Assembly (NCBI RefSeq): GCF_009258225.1
Contig: NZ_CP043617.1
Span: 558,001-622,000 of the forward strand
Reading direction: 5' to 3'
Source: Sulfurimonas lithotrophica
GTDB taxonomy: Bacteria > Campylobacterota > Campylobacteria > Campylobacterales > Sulfurimonadaceae
DNA length: 64,000 nucleotides
Below, in pieces: positions 56,612-64,000 of this stretch (its first letter is position 1; each line of letters opens with the position of its first letter). Under the pieces are notes generated by a model. It saw nothing but the letters and a program-made list of their open reading frames with translations. It did no database searches and was not told the origin of the DNA. The position numbers and the translations under genes were made by a program.

Positions 56612-56637
56612 TGGTTTTGACTTCAAATAAATAATAA

Positions 56638-56994
<357 letters not shown>

Positions 56995-57010
56995 TAATAA
57001 AAAATAAATT

Positions 57011-57031
57011 ATTGATTAAAAAATAATCAAT
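57011..57031 (+). promoter_or_regulatory. Inverted repeat and shared 14-bp block upstream of glnA
   Basis: ATTGATTA-AAAAA-TAATCAAT is a perfect 8-bp inverted repeat. Its right part (57018-57031) is the same 14-base block as before amtB. A TACAAT -10 box lies at 57061-57066, 30 bases after the end of the block, as at amtB. Confidence 0.55.
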
Positions 57032-57094
57032 TGAATAAATTATTTCTCTTTTTTATTGGCTACAATACAAGCAGATTAAATCAGGAGATAATAA

Positions 57095-58522
57095 ATGGGT
57101 AAATTTGTTAATAGTATAGATGAGTTTTTCTCTTTTTGTAAAGAGAATGAAGTTGAATTTGTAGATTTAAGATTTACGGATATAAAGGGTGCATGGCATC
57201 ACTTAACTTACAGAATGAGTGCCGTAAATGCTGAAAATTTAGAAGCCGGTTTTCCGTTTGACGGTTCATCGATTGAAGCTTGGCAGCCTATCAATAAATC
57301 GGATATGCTGCTAAAACCTGATGTTCCGACTGCTTTTATGGATCCTTTTACAGCTGATCCTACTATAATCGTTTTTTGTGATATTTACGATATTTATAAA
57401 GGTGAACTATACGAAAAGTGTCCACGTTCAATCGCTAAAAAAGCTCTTGCTCATGCCGATGAAATCGGTATAGCTGATGCTGCATACTTTGGACCTGAAA
57501 ATGAGTTCTTTATCTTTGATGACGTAAAATTTGTTGATAATATCAATGAAGCCGGTTACAAAGTAGATTCTTCTGAAGGCGAATGGAATTCAAATACTGA
57601 TTTTGAAGACTTAAACACTGCACACCGTCCAGGTACTAAAGGTGGTTACTTCCCGGTTCAACCAACAGATAGCATGGTAGATATGCGTGCAGAGATGATG
57701 CAAGTACTAGAACAAGTTGGACTTGAAGTTGTACTTGGTCACCATGAAGTTGCACAAGCTCAAGGTGAAATCGGTATAGTTTTTAGCGATATCATCGGTG
57801 CAGCAGACAACGTTCAAAAATATAAATATGTCGTAAAAATGATAGCTCACCTTAACGGTAAAACTGCTACATTTATGCCAAAACCTCTTTATGGCGACAA
57901 CGGTAACGGTATGCATACTCACCAATCTCTATGGAAAGACGGTAAAAACCTTTTTTACAAAGAGGGTGAGTACGGTAACCTAAGTGAAACGGCTTTACAT
58001 TATATAGGCGGTATCTTTAAACACGCTCGTGCAGTTGCTGCATTTACAAATGCATCTACTAACTCTTACAAGCGTTTAATTCCTGGTTTTGAAGCTCCTT
58101 CAATTCTTACATATTCTTCTCAAAACCGCTCGGCATCTTGTCGTATCCCATATGGTGCGGGTGAGAAAGCTACTCGTATCGAAATGAGATTCCCGGATTC
58201 TACTGCATGTCCGTACTTGGCATTTGCTGCTATGATGATGGCTGGGCTTGACGGTATCAAAAACAAAGATATCCCAATCGGTCCAATGGATGAGGATCTG
58301 TTTGAATTAACTCTTGATGAGATTCGCGAGAAAAAAATACCGCAGATGCCACATACTTTACGTGGTTCGCTTGAAGCGCTTATCCGTGATAACGACTTCT
58401 TAAAACCTGTATTTTCTCAAGTATTTATTGATACTTACCAATCATATAAATTTGAACGTGATGTATGGCCGGATGAAGGTCGTCCGACTGCTTACGAGTT
58501 CAAAACAACTTACCAGTGCTAA
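57095..58522 (+). CDS. glnA: Glutamine synthetase, type I
   Basis: GlnA forms glutamine from glutamate and ammonium. The 475-residue protein has the motifs [53 protein letters not shown] and CRIPYG. In the loop where E. coli has the adenylylated tyrosine (DKNLYDLPPEE), this protein has [11 protein letters not shown], with F403 in place of Y. Control by GlnE-type adenylylation is therefore not expected. AGGAG precedes the ATG. Confidence 0.95.
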   Translation: MGKFVNSIDEFFSFCKENEVEFVDLRFTDIKGAWHHLTYRMSAVNAENLEAGFPFDGSSIEAWQPINKSDMLLKPDVPTAFMDPFTADPTIIVFCDIYDIYKGELYEKCPRSIAKKALAHADEIGIADAAYFGPENEFFIFDDVKFVDNINEAGYKVDSSEGEWNSNTDFEDLNTAHRPGTKGGYFPVQPTDSMVDMRAEMMQVLEQVGLEVVLGHHEVAQAQGEIGIVFSDIIGAADNVQKYKYVVKMIAHLNGKTATFMPKPLYGDNGNGMHTHQSLWKDGKNLFYKEGEYGNLSETALHYIGGIFKHARAVAAFTNASTNSYKRLIPGFEAPSILTYSSQNRSASCRIPYGAGEKATRIEMRFPDSTACPYLAFAAMMMAGLDGIKNKDIPIGPMDEDLFELTLDEIREKKIPQMPHTLRGSLEALIRDNDFLKPVFSQVFIDTYQSYKFERDVWPDEGRPTAYEFKTTYQC

Positions 58523-58557
58523 TAAATTTTTAGCATTGTTTATTCCCACTTTGTGGG
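58517..58557 (+). terminator. Two hairpins after glnA
   Basis: TGCTAA-N7-TTAGCA (58517-58535) and CCCAC-TTT-GTGGG (58545-58557) follow the glnA stop within 40 bases. Together they probably end or weaken transcription before nifN; a long T run is missing. Confidence 0.5.
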
Positions 58558-58602
58558 GATATTAATACTTTTAAAATAAATCTTTCTTTTCAAAATTCCT
58601 AG

Positions 58603-58632
58603 GGAACAATATATGTAAGTACGTATATAAAA
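58603..58632 (+). promoter_or_regulatory. Conserved nif upstream block at nifN
   Basis: GGAACA, 4 bases, then ATGTAAGTACGTAT (58613-58626), then a TATAAAA-like stretch. The centre is a near-palindrome (ATATGTA-AG-TACGTAT, one mismatch). The same block with the same internal spacing is found before nifX. Confidence 0.6.
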
Positions 58633-58644
58633 TAGGAATAAATT

Positions 58645-59922
58645 ATGAGCAAACCATTACAAATAAACCCAATAAAATTATCGCAGCCTATGGGAGCATT
58701 ACTTTGTTTTTTAGGTATAAAAAACTGTATGCCTTTGATGCACGGGGCACAAGGATGTGCATCGTTTTCAAAAGTATTTTTTACACGTCATTTTAGTGAT
58801 CCCATAGCTGTTCAGACAACTGCCATAAATGATATAACTGCCGTTATTGACGGGGGAGATTATTCTATTAGCGAAGCCATCAAAAATATAACAAAAAAAG
58901 TTCAGCCTAATCTAGTAGGCCTTTTTACGACAGGTATAACCGAAACTAAAGGTGATGATATAAAGGGTGCTGCATATCTGCTAAAAGATAAACAGCTTAT
59001 AACCTATGTACATACCCCTGACTTTGAAGGTGGGTTAGAGAGTGGGTTTGCAAGAAGTGTTGAAGCTATTATAGAACAGTTGGTCGAACCTACAATAAAA
59101 ATAGATACTCAAAAAGCACTTTTAATCCCAAACGTAAATCTAACTCCCATAGAGATTGAGAAGATAAAAGAGCAAATTTCGATGTTTGGTTTTGAGACTT
59201 ACGCACTGCCAGATCTCAGTGAATCCCTAGATGGTCATTTAGGTTTAAAACAAGGTGCACTTAGCAGTGGAGGAATAAGTGTAGAGGATATTAAAAAACT
59301 CGGGGAGAGTGCTGTTGTTATTACAGTGGGTGATTCTGTAGAAAAAGCCGGTGAAAAACTGATAGAGAAAAACGCAAATGTTAAACACCTACATTTTAAT
59401 ACACTAAGCGGACTTTTAAATATAGATAGATTTTATAAAAAACTTATGGAGTTTAAAAATATCTCAAAACCAAATCCGAGTGTTATTAGATGGAGAAAAA
59501 GACTTCAAGATGCCTTGCTTGATACACATTTTGCAATAGGCGGTTCAAAAGTAGTTATAGCACTTGAAGCCGATCAGGCACTATCAGTTGTCAGTACGAT
59601 AAAAGAAGCCGGAGCTGATATTAAAACAATAGTAATACCTACAAGAAGTGATGTTTTAGAAAGTGTTGATTGTGATAATGTAATTGTAGGTGACTTTGAA
59701 GATGTTGAGAATGCCTTGGAAGATGCAGATTTACTTATCAGCAATTTTCACGGTGAGAGGATTGCACATAAATATAAAAAAGCATTACTTCTTAGAGGTT
59801 TTCCAAACTACGAAATTGTAGGAAACCAACTTATAAACGACACTTTGTATGAAGGAAGTTGTTATTTACTTTTTGAGCTAGCAAATATACTAAATGTATA
59901 TAATCACGGAGTCCACGAATGA
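58645..59922 (+). CDS. nifN: Nitrogenase cofactor scaffold protein NifN
   Basis: NifN with NifE forms the NifEN complex on which FeMo-cofactor matures. The 425-residue protein begins MSKPLQINPIKLSQPMGALLCFLGIKNCMPLMHGAQGCASF, of which the LSQP-GA-LGIK-CMPL-HG-QGC pattern is diagnostic of NifN. The cysteine in KNCMPL is the likely cluster ligand. VGLFTTGITETKGDD is also conserved. It is not preceded by nifE, as it usually is; glnA lies upstream. The hemerythrin gene overlaps its stop by 4 bases. Confidence 0.9.
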   Translation: MSKPLQINPIKLSQPMGALLCFLGIKNCMPLMHGAQGCASFSKVFFTRHFSDPIAVQTTAINDITAVIDGGDYSISEAIKNITKKVQPNLVGLFTTGITETKGDDIKGAAYLLKDKQLITYVHTPDFEGGLESGFARSVEAIIEQLVEPTIKIDTQKALLIPNVNLTPIEIEKIKEQISMFGFETYALPDLSESLDGHLGLKQGALSSGGISVEDIKKLGESAVVITVGDSVEKAGEKLIEKNANVKHLHFNTLSGLLNIDRFYKKLMEFKNISKPNPSVIRWRKRLQDALLDTHFAIGGSKVVIALEADQALSVVSTIKEAGADIKTIVIPTRSDVLESVDCDNVIVGDFEDVENALEDADLLISNFHGERIAHKYKKALLLRGFPNYEIVGNQLINDTLYEGSCYLLFELANILNVYNHGVHE

Positions 59923-60311
59923 AGTTTGATAAGCAAAAGCATCTTTTAAATTTTGAGGAGATGGACTCTTACCATAAGGATTTTGTGGAAATTTACAATT
60001 CTTTGGAAAATGACAGCTCAGAAGCTTACAAAAATGTCATGTTGAAAATTTTAGAACAAACAAGATTACATTTTTGTAATGAAGAGGAGCTTATGCAAAA
60101 ATATAATTATCCTAGACTAAAAGAGCATTCCGATGAGCATAAAAAAGTACTATATGAGATGGAATACTTTATCAACGGCGCAAATACAAAAATAGGAAGA
60201 AATATATTAAAATCATATTTTCTTGAGGGTCTTCCAAACTGGTTCGATACGCATCTTCTAAGTATGGACAGTGATCTTTCAAGCTTTTTAAAAGAAAAAA
60301 CAAACTTATAA
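59919..60311 (+). CDS. Hemerythrin-like oxygen-binding protein
   Basis: The 130-residue protein has the complete di-iron ligand set of bacteriohemerythrins: H19, H51 and E55 (HFCNE), H70 and H74 (HSDEH), and H112 and D117 (HLLSMD). It likely binds or removes oxygen. The ATG overlaps the nifN stop (ATGA), so it is translated with nifN, and protection of oxygen-sensitive NifEN or nitrogenase is a natural inference. Confidence 0.85.
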   Translation: MKFDKQKHLLNFEEMDSYHKDFVEIYNSLENDSSEAYKNVMLKILEQTRLHFCNEEELMQKYNYPRLKEHSDEHKKVLYEMEYFINGANTKIGRNILKSYFLEGLPNWFDTHLLSMDSDLSSFLKEKTNL

Positions 60312-60320
60312 CCTTTCAAA

Positions 60321-60350
60321 GGAACACTTTATGTAACTACATATGTAAAT
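60321..60350 (+). promoter_or_regulatory. Conserved nif upstream block at nifX
   Basis: GGAACA, 4 bases, then ATGTAACTACATAT (60331-60344) and an AT-rich -10-like stretch. ATGTA-AC-TACAT is a perfect 5-bp inverted repeat. It matches the nifN block in order and spacing. Confidence 0.6.
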
Positions 60351-60368
60351 AATATATGGAGAACATAA

Positions 60369-60764
60369 ATGAGTTCAACTATACAAGTAACTTCAAATAA
60401 CAATAACGACGGAATTATAAAAGTGGCATTTGCTACGAATGATAATGAAAATGTAGATGCACACTTCGGTAGTGCAAAGCAGTTCAATATTTACGATATC
60501 TCTAAAGAGGGATATGACATATCTACGATTATAAAAATTCAAACGAAAGATACGGATACGACGGTGGAGTTACTAAAAGGTAATGATATTGTTTATTTTG
60601 TAAATATAGGACCTACTGCTGCTGCGAAAATTATTAATAAAGGCATTTTTCCTATTAAATACAAAGAAGTTATTTCTATAGATGAAGAGTTAAACAAACT
60701 GGTAAAAATGTTAAATGATAATCCTCCTCCGTTTATTAAAAAAATCATAGAGAAAAAGGCTTAA
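60369..60764 (+). CDS. nifX: Nitrogenase cofactor carrier protein NifX
   Basis: NifX holds and carries cofactor precursors (NifB-co, VK-cluster) between NifB and NifEN. The 131-residue protein has the NifX/NifB C-terminal-like domain with KVAFATNDNENVDAHFGSAKQF and IVYFVNIGPTAAAKI. A ~15-residue N-terminal tail is rich in N and S. GGAG lies 9 bases before the ATG. It is followed by the DUF269 gene with a 1-base overlap. Confidence 0.9.
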   Translation: MSSTIQVTSNNNNDGIIKVAFATNDNENVDAHFGSAKQFNIYDISKEGYDISTIIKIQTKDTDTTVELLKGNDIVYFVNIGPTAAAKIINKGIFPIKYKEVISIDEELNKLVKMLNDNPPPFIKKIIEKKA

Positions 60765-61189
60765 TGATGGAGAATTTATTTATAGATACTTTGATATCTC
60801 AAGTTAGAGCACTTGATCAGTTCGGTACATGGGCTAATAAAGCGGATGAAGATATTTTAAAAGAAAAATATGTAAAGAGTAAAGAGGATTTAAAAAATAT
60901 CCCTGTAATTGCAGACATAGATGAGATGCAGATACAAGATATAAGACTTATATATCAGGCGATTGCACTGGCTTTTGAGAAAAAGACAGGAATTATGTGT
61001 TCTGTTGTTATGGAGATGAGTCACGAAGGTTTTGGTAGGGCTGTCGTAATAGCTGAGAAAATAGTAATAGTAAATAAGTTTTTTAAAGATGCACATAGAT
61101 ATTCATTTCGTACGTATGAGAAGTTATGTGAAGAGGGCGATAAAATGCTTGCAGATGCAATAAAAATTTATGAGGAGTATAAAAAATGA
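60764..61189 (+). CDS. NifX-associated nitrogen fixation protein (DUF269)
   Basis: The 141-residue protein matches the DUF269 family that almost always follows nifX: FIDTLISQVRALDQFGTW near the start, DIRLIYQAIALAFEKKTGIMCSVVMEMSHEGFGRAVV and the YSFRTYEKLCEEGDKMLADA end. Its exact role is unknown. It overlaps nifX by 1 base and the flavodoxin gene by 4. Confidence 0.9.
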   Translation: MMENLFIDTLISQVRALDQFGTWANKADEDILKEKYVKSKEDLKNIPVIADIDEMQIQDIRLIYQAIALAFEKKTGIMCSVVMEMSHEGFGRAVVIAEKIVIVNKFFKDAHRYSFRTYEKLCEEGDKMLADAIKIYEEYKK

Positions 61190-61710
61190 GTAAAATCGGT
61201 GTTTTCGTAGGAACAGCAGGCGGAACAAGTATGAAGGTGGCAAATGCCTTAATAGAGGCGTTTGAAATCGAAGAAGAAGATGTAATAAACATGGAAGAAG
61301 ACTTTGATGATGTCGAAGATCAACTTTTAGAATATGATGTTTTATTTCTAGGAAGCTCAACTTGGGGGCAGGGTGATTTACACTTTAGCTGGGTTGATCC
61401 TGTACTGGAGATAGAAGATGAGACAATAGACTTTAGCGGAAAAACAATAGCAGTGTTTGGAGCGGGTGATTGTAAAAAACACGGTGAACATTTTTGTTCT
61501 GCACTTGGAAAACTTCATAAAACATTTACGTCAGCGGGAGCAAAGTCCGTTGGTTTTGTACCAAAAGATGATTATTCATATGAGTTTTCTTTAGCAGAGA
61601 TAGACGATAAATTATGCGGTTTGGCAATAGATGAACATAATGAATCTGATAAAACACAAGAAAGGATAGAGAGATGGGTAGATATATTAAAATCAGAACT
61701 AGGAGACTAA
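61186..61710 (+). CDS. nifF: Flavodoxin (NifF-type, long chain)
   Basis: The 174-residue protein has the FMN phosphate loop GVFVGTAGGTSMKVA and the aromatic-flanked loop STWGQGDL, and the DYSYEFSLA segment of long-chain flavodoxins. In a nif operon it is probably the electron donor to nitrogenase Fe protein, as NifF is. A general housekeeping flavodoxin would be elsewhere. ATGA overlap with the DUF269 gene. Confidence 0.88.
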   Translation: MSKIGVFVGTAGGTSMKVANALIEAFEIEEEDVINMEEDFDDVEDQLLEYDVLFLGSSTWGQGDLHFSWVDPVLEIEDETIDFSGKTIAVFGAGDCKKHGEHFCSALGKLHKTFTSAGAKSVGFVPKDDYSYEFSLAEIDDKLCGLAIDEHNESDKTQERIERWVDILKSELGD

Positions 61711-61711
61711 A

Positions 61712-62113
61712 ATGTACATGGTAATGGCAGTTGTAAATCAATACAACTTAAAAAATATTTTGGAAGATTTGTTTGCAAATAATATAGAGGGTATTACAGT
61801 AAGCGATGTAATCGGTAAGGGTTCATTCGGTTTAACAGAAGCCGATAATCAACCGACAGACCTTGTTTCAAAAGTGAAACTTGAAATTGTTGTCTCAGAT
61901 GTAAAACACAGAGAAATAGTTATGGAATGTATAAGAACAAATGCTCATGATTTAGGTCGCGGTGCAGGTAAGATGTGGTGGCTAGAAGTCGGCGGAGTCG
62001 AGAGAATTCGTACGGGTGAGAAAGACATTGAAGCACTTACGACACAGATAAATAAAAAAATAGGAAATGTATCTACAGGTGTTACGACACATATCGATAC
62101 TCCTTGTAGTTAA
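61712..62113 (+). CDS. Divergent PII-family protein in the nif operon
   Basis: The 133-residue protein has a PII core (VVNQYNLKNILEDLFANNIEGITVSDVIGKG, then KVKLEIVVSDVKHREIV, VGGVERIRTGEKD at the end). Its T-loop (SFGLTEADNQPTDL) lacks the uridylylated tyrosine of canonical PII and is of different sequence. There is also a ~20-residue C-terminal tail with a Cys. It may sense nitrogen status and act on nitrogenase or a nif protein. It is not NifI1/NifI2 by sequence memory alone; this cannot be settled here. Confidence 0.8.
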   Translation: MYMVMAVVNQYNLKNILEDLFANNIEGITVSDVIGKGSFGLTEADNQPTDLVSKVKLEIVVSDVKHREIVMECIRTNAHDLGRGAGKMWWLEVGGVERIRTGEKDIEALTTQINKKIGNVSTGVTTHIDTPCS

Positions 62114-62124
62114 AGGAATAATTT

Positions 62125-62466
62125 ATGAATACTAAAGCAAAGTCATTAGACGAGTTTTATGAACTAACTGATGCGGAAGATTATTTTACTTTTTTTGATT
62201 TGGATTATGATCCGAGTCTTGTAAATGTTAAAAGATTTCATATATTAAAAGAGTATGGAACTCTTATAAAAACCGGTATGAAAAACCTTATAGGCGAAGA
62301 GGAAAGATTACTTGATTTTTTAAAGTATTCACTTCTAAAAGTATATGGAGAATTTTCCAACGGATATGCACCTAGTGCAGCTGATGTTTGGGATATGTTT
62401 AAAGACGGGAAACTAAGTGGTTGTATGAGTTGTACGCCATCACCGGGGAATAGTTGTGGATGCTAA
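62125..62466 (+). CDS. nifW: Nitrogenase-stabilising/protective protein NifW
   Basis: NifW binds nitrogenase MoFe protein and supports its maturation or protects it from oxygen. The 113-residue protein has the NifW pattern: LDEFYELTDAEDYFTFFDLDYDPSLVNVKRFHIL at the start and FKDGKLSGC at the end. It ends with a cysteine-rich tail (CMSCTPSPGNSCGC), which looks extended over typical members. The last 11 bases overlap nifZ. Confidence 0.88.
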   Translation: MNTKAKSLDEFYELTDAEDYFTFFDLDYDPSLVNVKRFHILKEYGTLIKTGMKNLIGEEERLLDFLKYSLLKVYGEFSNGYAPSAADVWDMFKDGKLSGCMSCTPSPGNSCGC

Positions 62467-62875
62467 CGCTATTTTTGATCCAAATGTAAAGCTGTATGAC
62501 AGTGTAACGGCAAGTCGTTCGGGTAAAGACGAAGAGGAACCAAAGTATAAAGTAGGGCAAAAAGTAAAACTCTTAAGTGATGTTGTAAACGACGGAACTT
62601 ACCCACATGCAAAAATAGGTACACTCATGATGCCAAAGGGCAGCATCGGATATATAAAACATATGGGTGAGTTTTTACAAGTTATCAGAGTTTACGAAGT
62701 ACATTTTTTCGGTACAGACATGGACGTTGAGATTATTGGGTGTCGTGAACACGAACTAGAATCTATGGAAGATAATTTTGTTGATGAGGACGAACTTGAG
62801 CGTGAGGCTATGAGGCTTCATAGAGAAAAAATGAGTAAAATGGATAAACAGCAATCTAAACATAAGGAGAAATAG
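62456..62875 (+). CDS. nifZ: Nitrogen fixation protein NifZ
   Basis: NifZ helps P-cluster formation in the second half of MoFe protein. The 139-residue protein has the family block VGQKVKLLSDVVNDGTYPHAKIG, GSIGYIKHMGEFLQVIRVYEVHFF and VEIIGCREHELE. The GTG start lies inside the nifW frame. The C-terminal ~35 residues are charged and unique. Confidence 0.88.
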   Translation: MDANAIFDPNVKLYDSVTASRSGKDEEEPKYKVGQKVKLLSDVVNDGTYPHAKIGTLMMPKGSIGYIKHMGEFLQVIRVYEVHFFGTDMDVEIIGCREHELESMEDNFVDEDELEREAMRLHREKMSKMDKQQSKHKEK

Positions 62876-62931
62876 ATAGCAAAATAGATTAGTTCAATCT
62901 AAAACAAAATCACAAAAATTAAGGAGAGATA

Positions 62932-63228
62932 ATGACAACAAGAGTGGAAATCATAAATGATTTTTTAGCAATAAATGTAAAACAAGGTAGTACTATTCAG
63001 GATATTGTAGAAGCAAGTGGTTCAGCACTTCCTTTTGGATGTCGTGACGGTGAATGTGGGACATGTGTAGTTGAAGTTGAGTCCGGTATGGAGTTCCTGT
63101 CTGACAAGACTGATAAAGAGGTAAAAGTTCTTAAAGAGATTTGTTCTGGAACTTGTACGCCAAATTCACGTCTTTCATGTCAGATGAAAGTTTCTAAGCC
63201 AAACGGTTTAGTAAGATTAAAATATTAA
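62932..63228 (+). CDS. 2Fe-2S ferredoxin, nif-associated
   Basis: The 98-residue plant-type ferredoxin has C-x4-C-x2-C (FGCRDGECGTCVV) and the fourth cysteine in LSCQM. There is a further pair in ICSGTCTPN, just before it. It probably passes electrons in nitrogen fixation or protects nitrogenase as Shethna-type proteins do. AAGGAGAG lies 4 bases before the ATG. A TAGATT/AATCTA dyad lies at 62885-62901. Confidence 0.87.
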   Translation: MTTRVEIINDFLAINVKQGSTIQDIVEASGSALPFGCRDGECGTCVVEVESGMEFLSDKTDKEVKVLKEICSGTCTPNSRLSCQMKVSKPNGLVRLKY

Positions 63229-63231
63229 TTC

Positions 63232-63282
63232 AACTGCGTAAAATATACGCAGTTATGGGACTCAAGCCATCTTTGGTTTGAG
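63232..63282 (+). terminator. Two hairpins between ferredoxin and rpoN
   Basis: AACTGCGTA-AAATA-TACGCAGTT (63232-63254) is a perfect 9-bp stem 4 bases after the ferredoxin stop. CTCAAGCC-ATCTTT-GGTTTGAG (63261-63282) is an 8-bp stem with one G-U pair. A TATAAT (63283-63288) follows 7 bases before the rpoN ATG. The first looks like a terminator without a long T run; the second may control rpoN. Confidence 0.55.
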
Positions 63283-63294
63283 TATAATTTAATC

Positions 63295-64000
63295 ATGTCA
63301 AGTACATTTAATTTACACACAACACAAAAACAAGGTTTACAATTATCTTTAAGATTATGGTTGCCTTTATTACAAGCTCCTCTTCAGGATTTAGAGACAA
63401 TATTTAAAGAACATAGTTTTGATAACCCTTTTTTGGAATATAAATCATCTTTTGAATCAAACTACTCAAGCGGGGGTTTTATTGAAGAGATAAACTTATA
63501 TAAAGAGTCTTTATACGACGTTGTGTCAAATCAGATTGAAGCTCCTTTGTTTCCGACACCTACATCCCAAAAAGTAGCACATGAGATACTTATGAATATA
63601 GACAGTGAGGGATATTTTGAAGGTGATATAGAAAATATTGCAAATAACTGTAATACAACAAAAGAATTTGTAGAGAGTATAAGACAAAGATTTGCATACT
63701 TGGATCCTGCAGGGATAGGGGCAGTCGATTTGACCGAATCGTTTATGTTTCAACTCTCCCAAATTCCTCTTGATGAGGAGTTAAACCTTTTTACTCAAAA
63801 AGTTATACAAAATATAAAAAATATAGACAAATATCACAAGCATCACAGATTTGATGAGGCTACGGAACTTATTCAAAGGTTTAAGTCACCTCCTGCAGTT
63901 GATTATCAAGAGGAAAATTCGTATATAGTCCCTGATTTTTTTGTTGATATAAGTAATGATATTACCGTTACAATGAATAATAGTTATTATCCTGATATTA
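63295..64000 (+). CDS. rpoN: RNA polymerase sigma-54 factor, N-terminal part (runs off window)
   Basis: The frame is open from ATG 63295 to the window end (235 codons). The first ~50 residues are region I, rich in Q and L (TTQKQGLQLSLRLWLPLLQAPLQDLE, NPFLEY), and the core-binding region follows (VAHEILMNIDSEGYFEGDI, LDPAGIGAVDLTESFMFQL). The DNA-binding C-terminus with the RpoN box is outside. In Campylobacterota it usually serves flagellar genes; whether it also controls nif genes here is open, since no -24/-12 site is visible before them. Confidence 0.93.
   Translation, partial: MSSTFNLHTTQKQGLQLSLRLWLPLLQAPLQDLETIFKEHSFDNPFLEYKSSFESNYSSGGFIEEINLYKESLYDVVSNQIEAPLFPTPTSQKVAHEILMNIDSEGYFEGDIENIANNCNTTKEFVESIRQRFAYLDPAGIGAVDLTESFMFQLSQIPLDEELNLFTQKVIQNIKNIDKYHKHHRFDEATELIQRFKSPPAVDYQEENSYIVPDFFVDISNDITVTMNNSYYPDI

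Noticed and set aside
58560-60369. Sigma54 (-24/-12) promoters for the nif genes
   Set aside because: I found no TGGCAC-N5-TTGC-like sequence at correct spacing before nifN or nifX. The conserved block found there is different.

Overview
This window is a low-GC chromosome segment of a Campylobacterota bacterium, most like a chemolithotrophic, nitrogen-fixing relative of Sulfurimonas or Sulfuricurvum. The assignment rests on a sulfide:quinone oxidoreductase-like gene, a nif cluster, many two-component and c-di-GMP proteins, and a Helicobacter-type gene string (Nif3-like protein, zinc-ribbon FlgZ/HP0958-like protein, kdtA, rluA). Genes are dense, often overlap by 4-15 bp, and several use TTG or GTG starts. 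No lineage can be proved without a database search.

Layout. 1-6000: two-component pair, siroheme nitrite/sulfite reductase, protein tyrosine phosphatase, cysteine synthase, class IV PLP enzyme, LysR regulator. 6000-31000: mostly housekeeping genes (uvrD-like helicase, truB, csrA, ispE, smpB, M23 peptidase, nif3-like, flgZ-like, kdtA, pseudouridine synthases, ffh, hemN, lgt, a DEAD-box helicase), plus a DUF429/GIY-YIG fusion nuclease, an HPt gene beside a REC-EAL gene, and a Memo-like gene. 29400-32050: hybrid kinase with an NMT1/THI5-like periplasmic domain. 32088-35945: a compact tRNA-flanked element, bounded by a perfect 24-bp direct repeat of the 3' end of a tRNA(CAT) gene. It carries one large OLD-like AAA ATPase/TOPRIM gene and a truncated tyrosine integrase. 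36200-49300: groESL, methyltransferase-like, HD-GYP, patatin-like, exbBD, a two-component pair, pyrC, a GGDEF cyclase and pepN. 49400-55000: sulfide oxidation and signalling block (SQR-like protein, a 57-residue protein, a catalytically dead deformylase fused to membrane helices, a hybrid kinase and a response regulator). 55300-64000: nitrogen block amtB-glnK-glnA, then nifN-hemerythrin, nifX-DUF269-flavodoxin-PII-like-nifW-nifZ, a 2Fe-2S ferredoxin and the start of rpoN.

How it fits together. AmtB, PII and glutamine synthetase take up, sense and assimilate ammonium. The nif genes build the cofactor of nitrogenase and supply its electrons and oxygen protection; the structural genes nifHDK and nifE are not in this window. 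Two regulatory patterns link these genes: a 14-bp block exactly 29 bases upstream of the -10 box of both amtB and glnA, and a second conserved block with a near-palindrome upstream of both nifN and nifX. The best candidate for an undescribed system is the tRNA-borne AAA/TOPRIM element. The pseudo-deformylase membrane protein in an operon with a hybrid kinase is the second most unusual unit.
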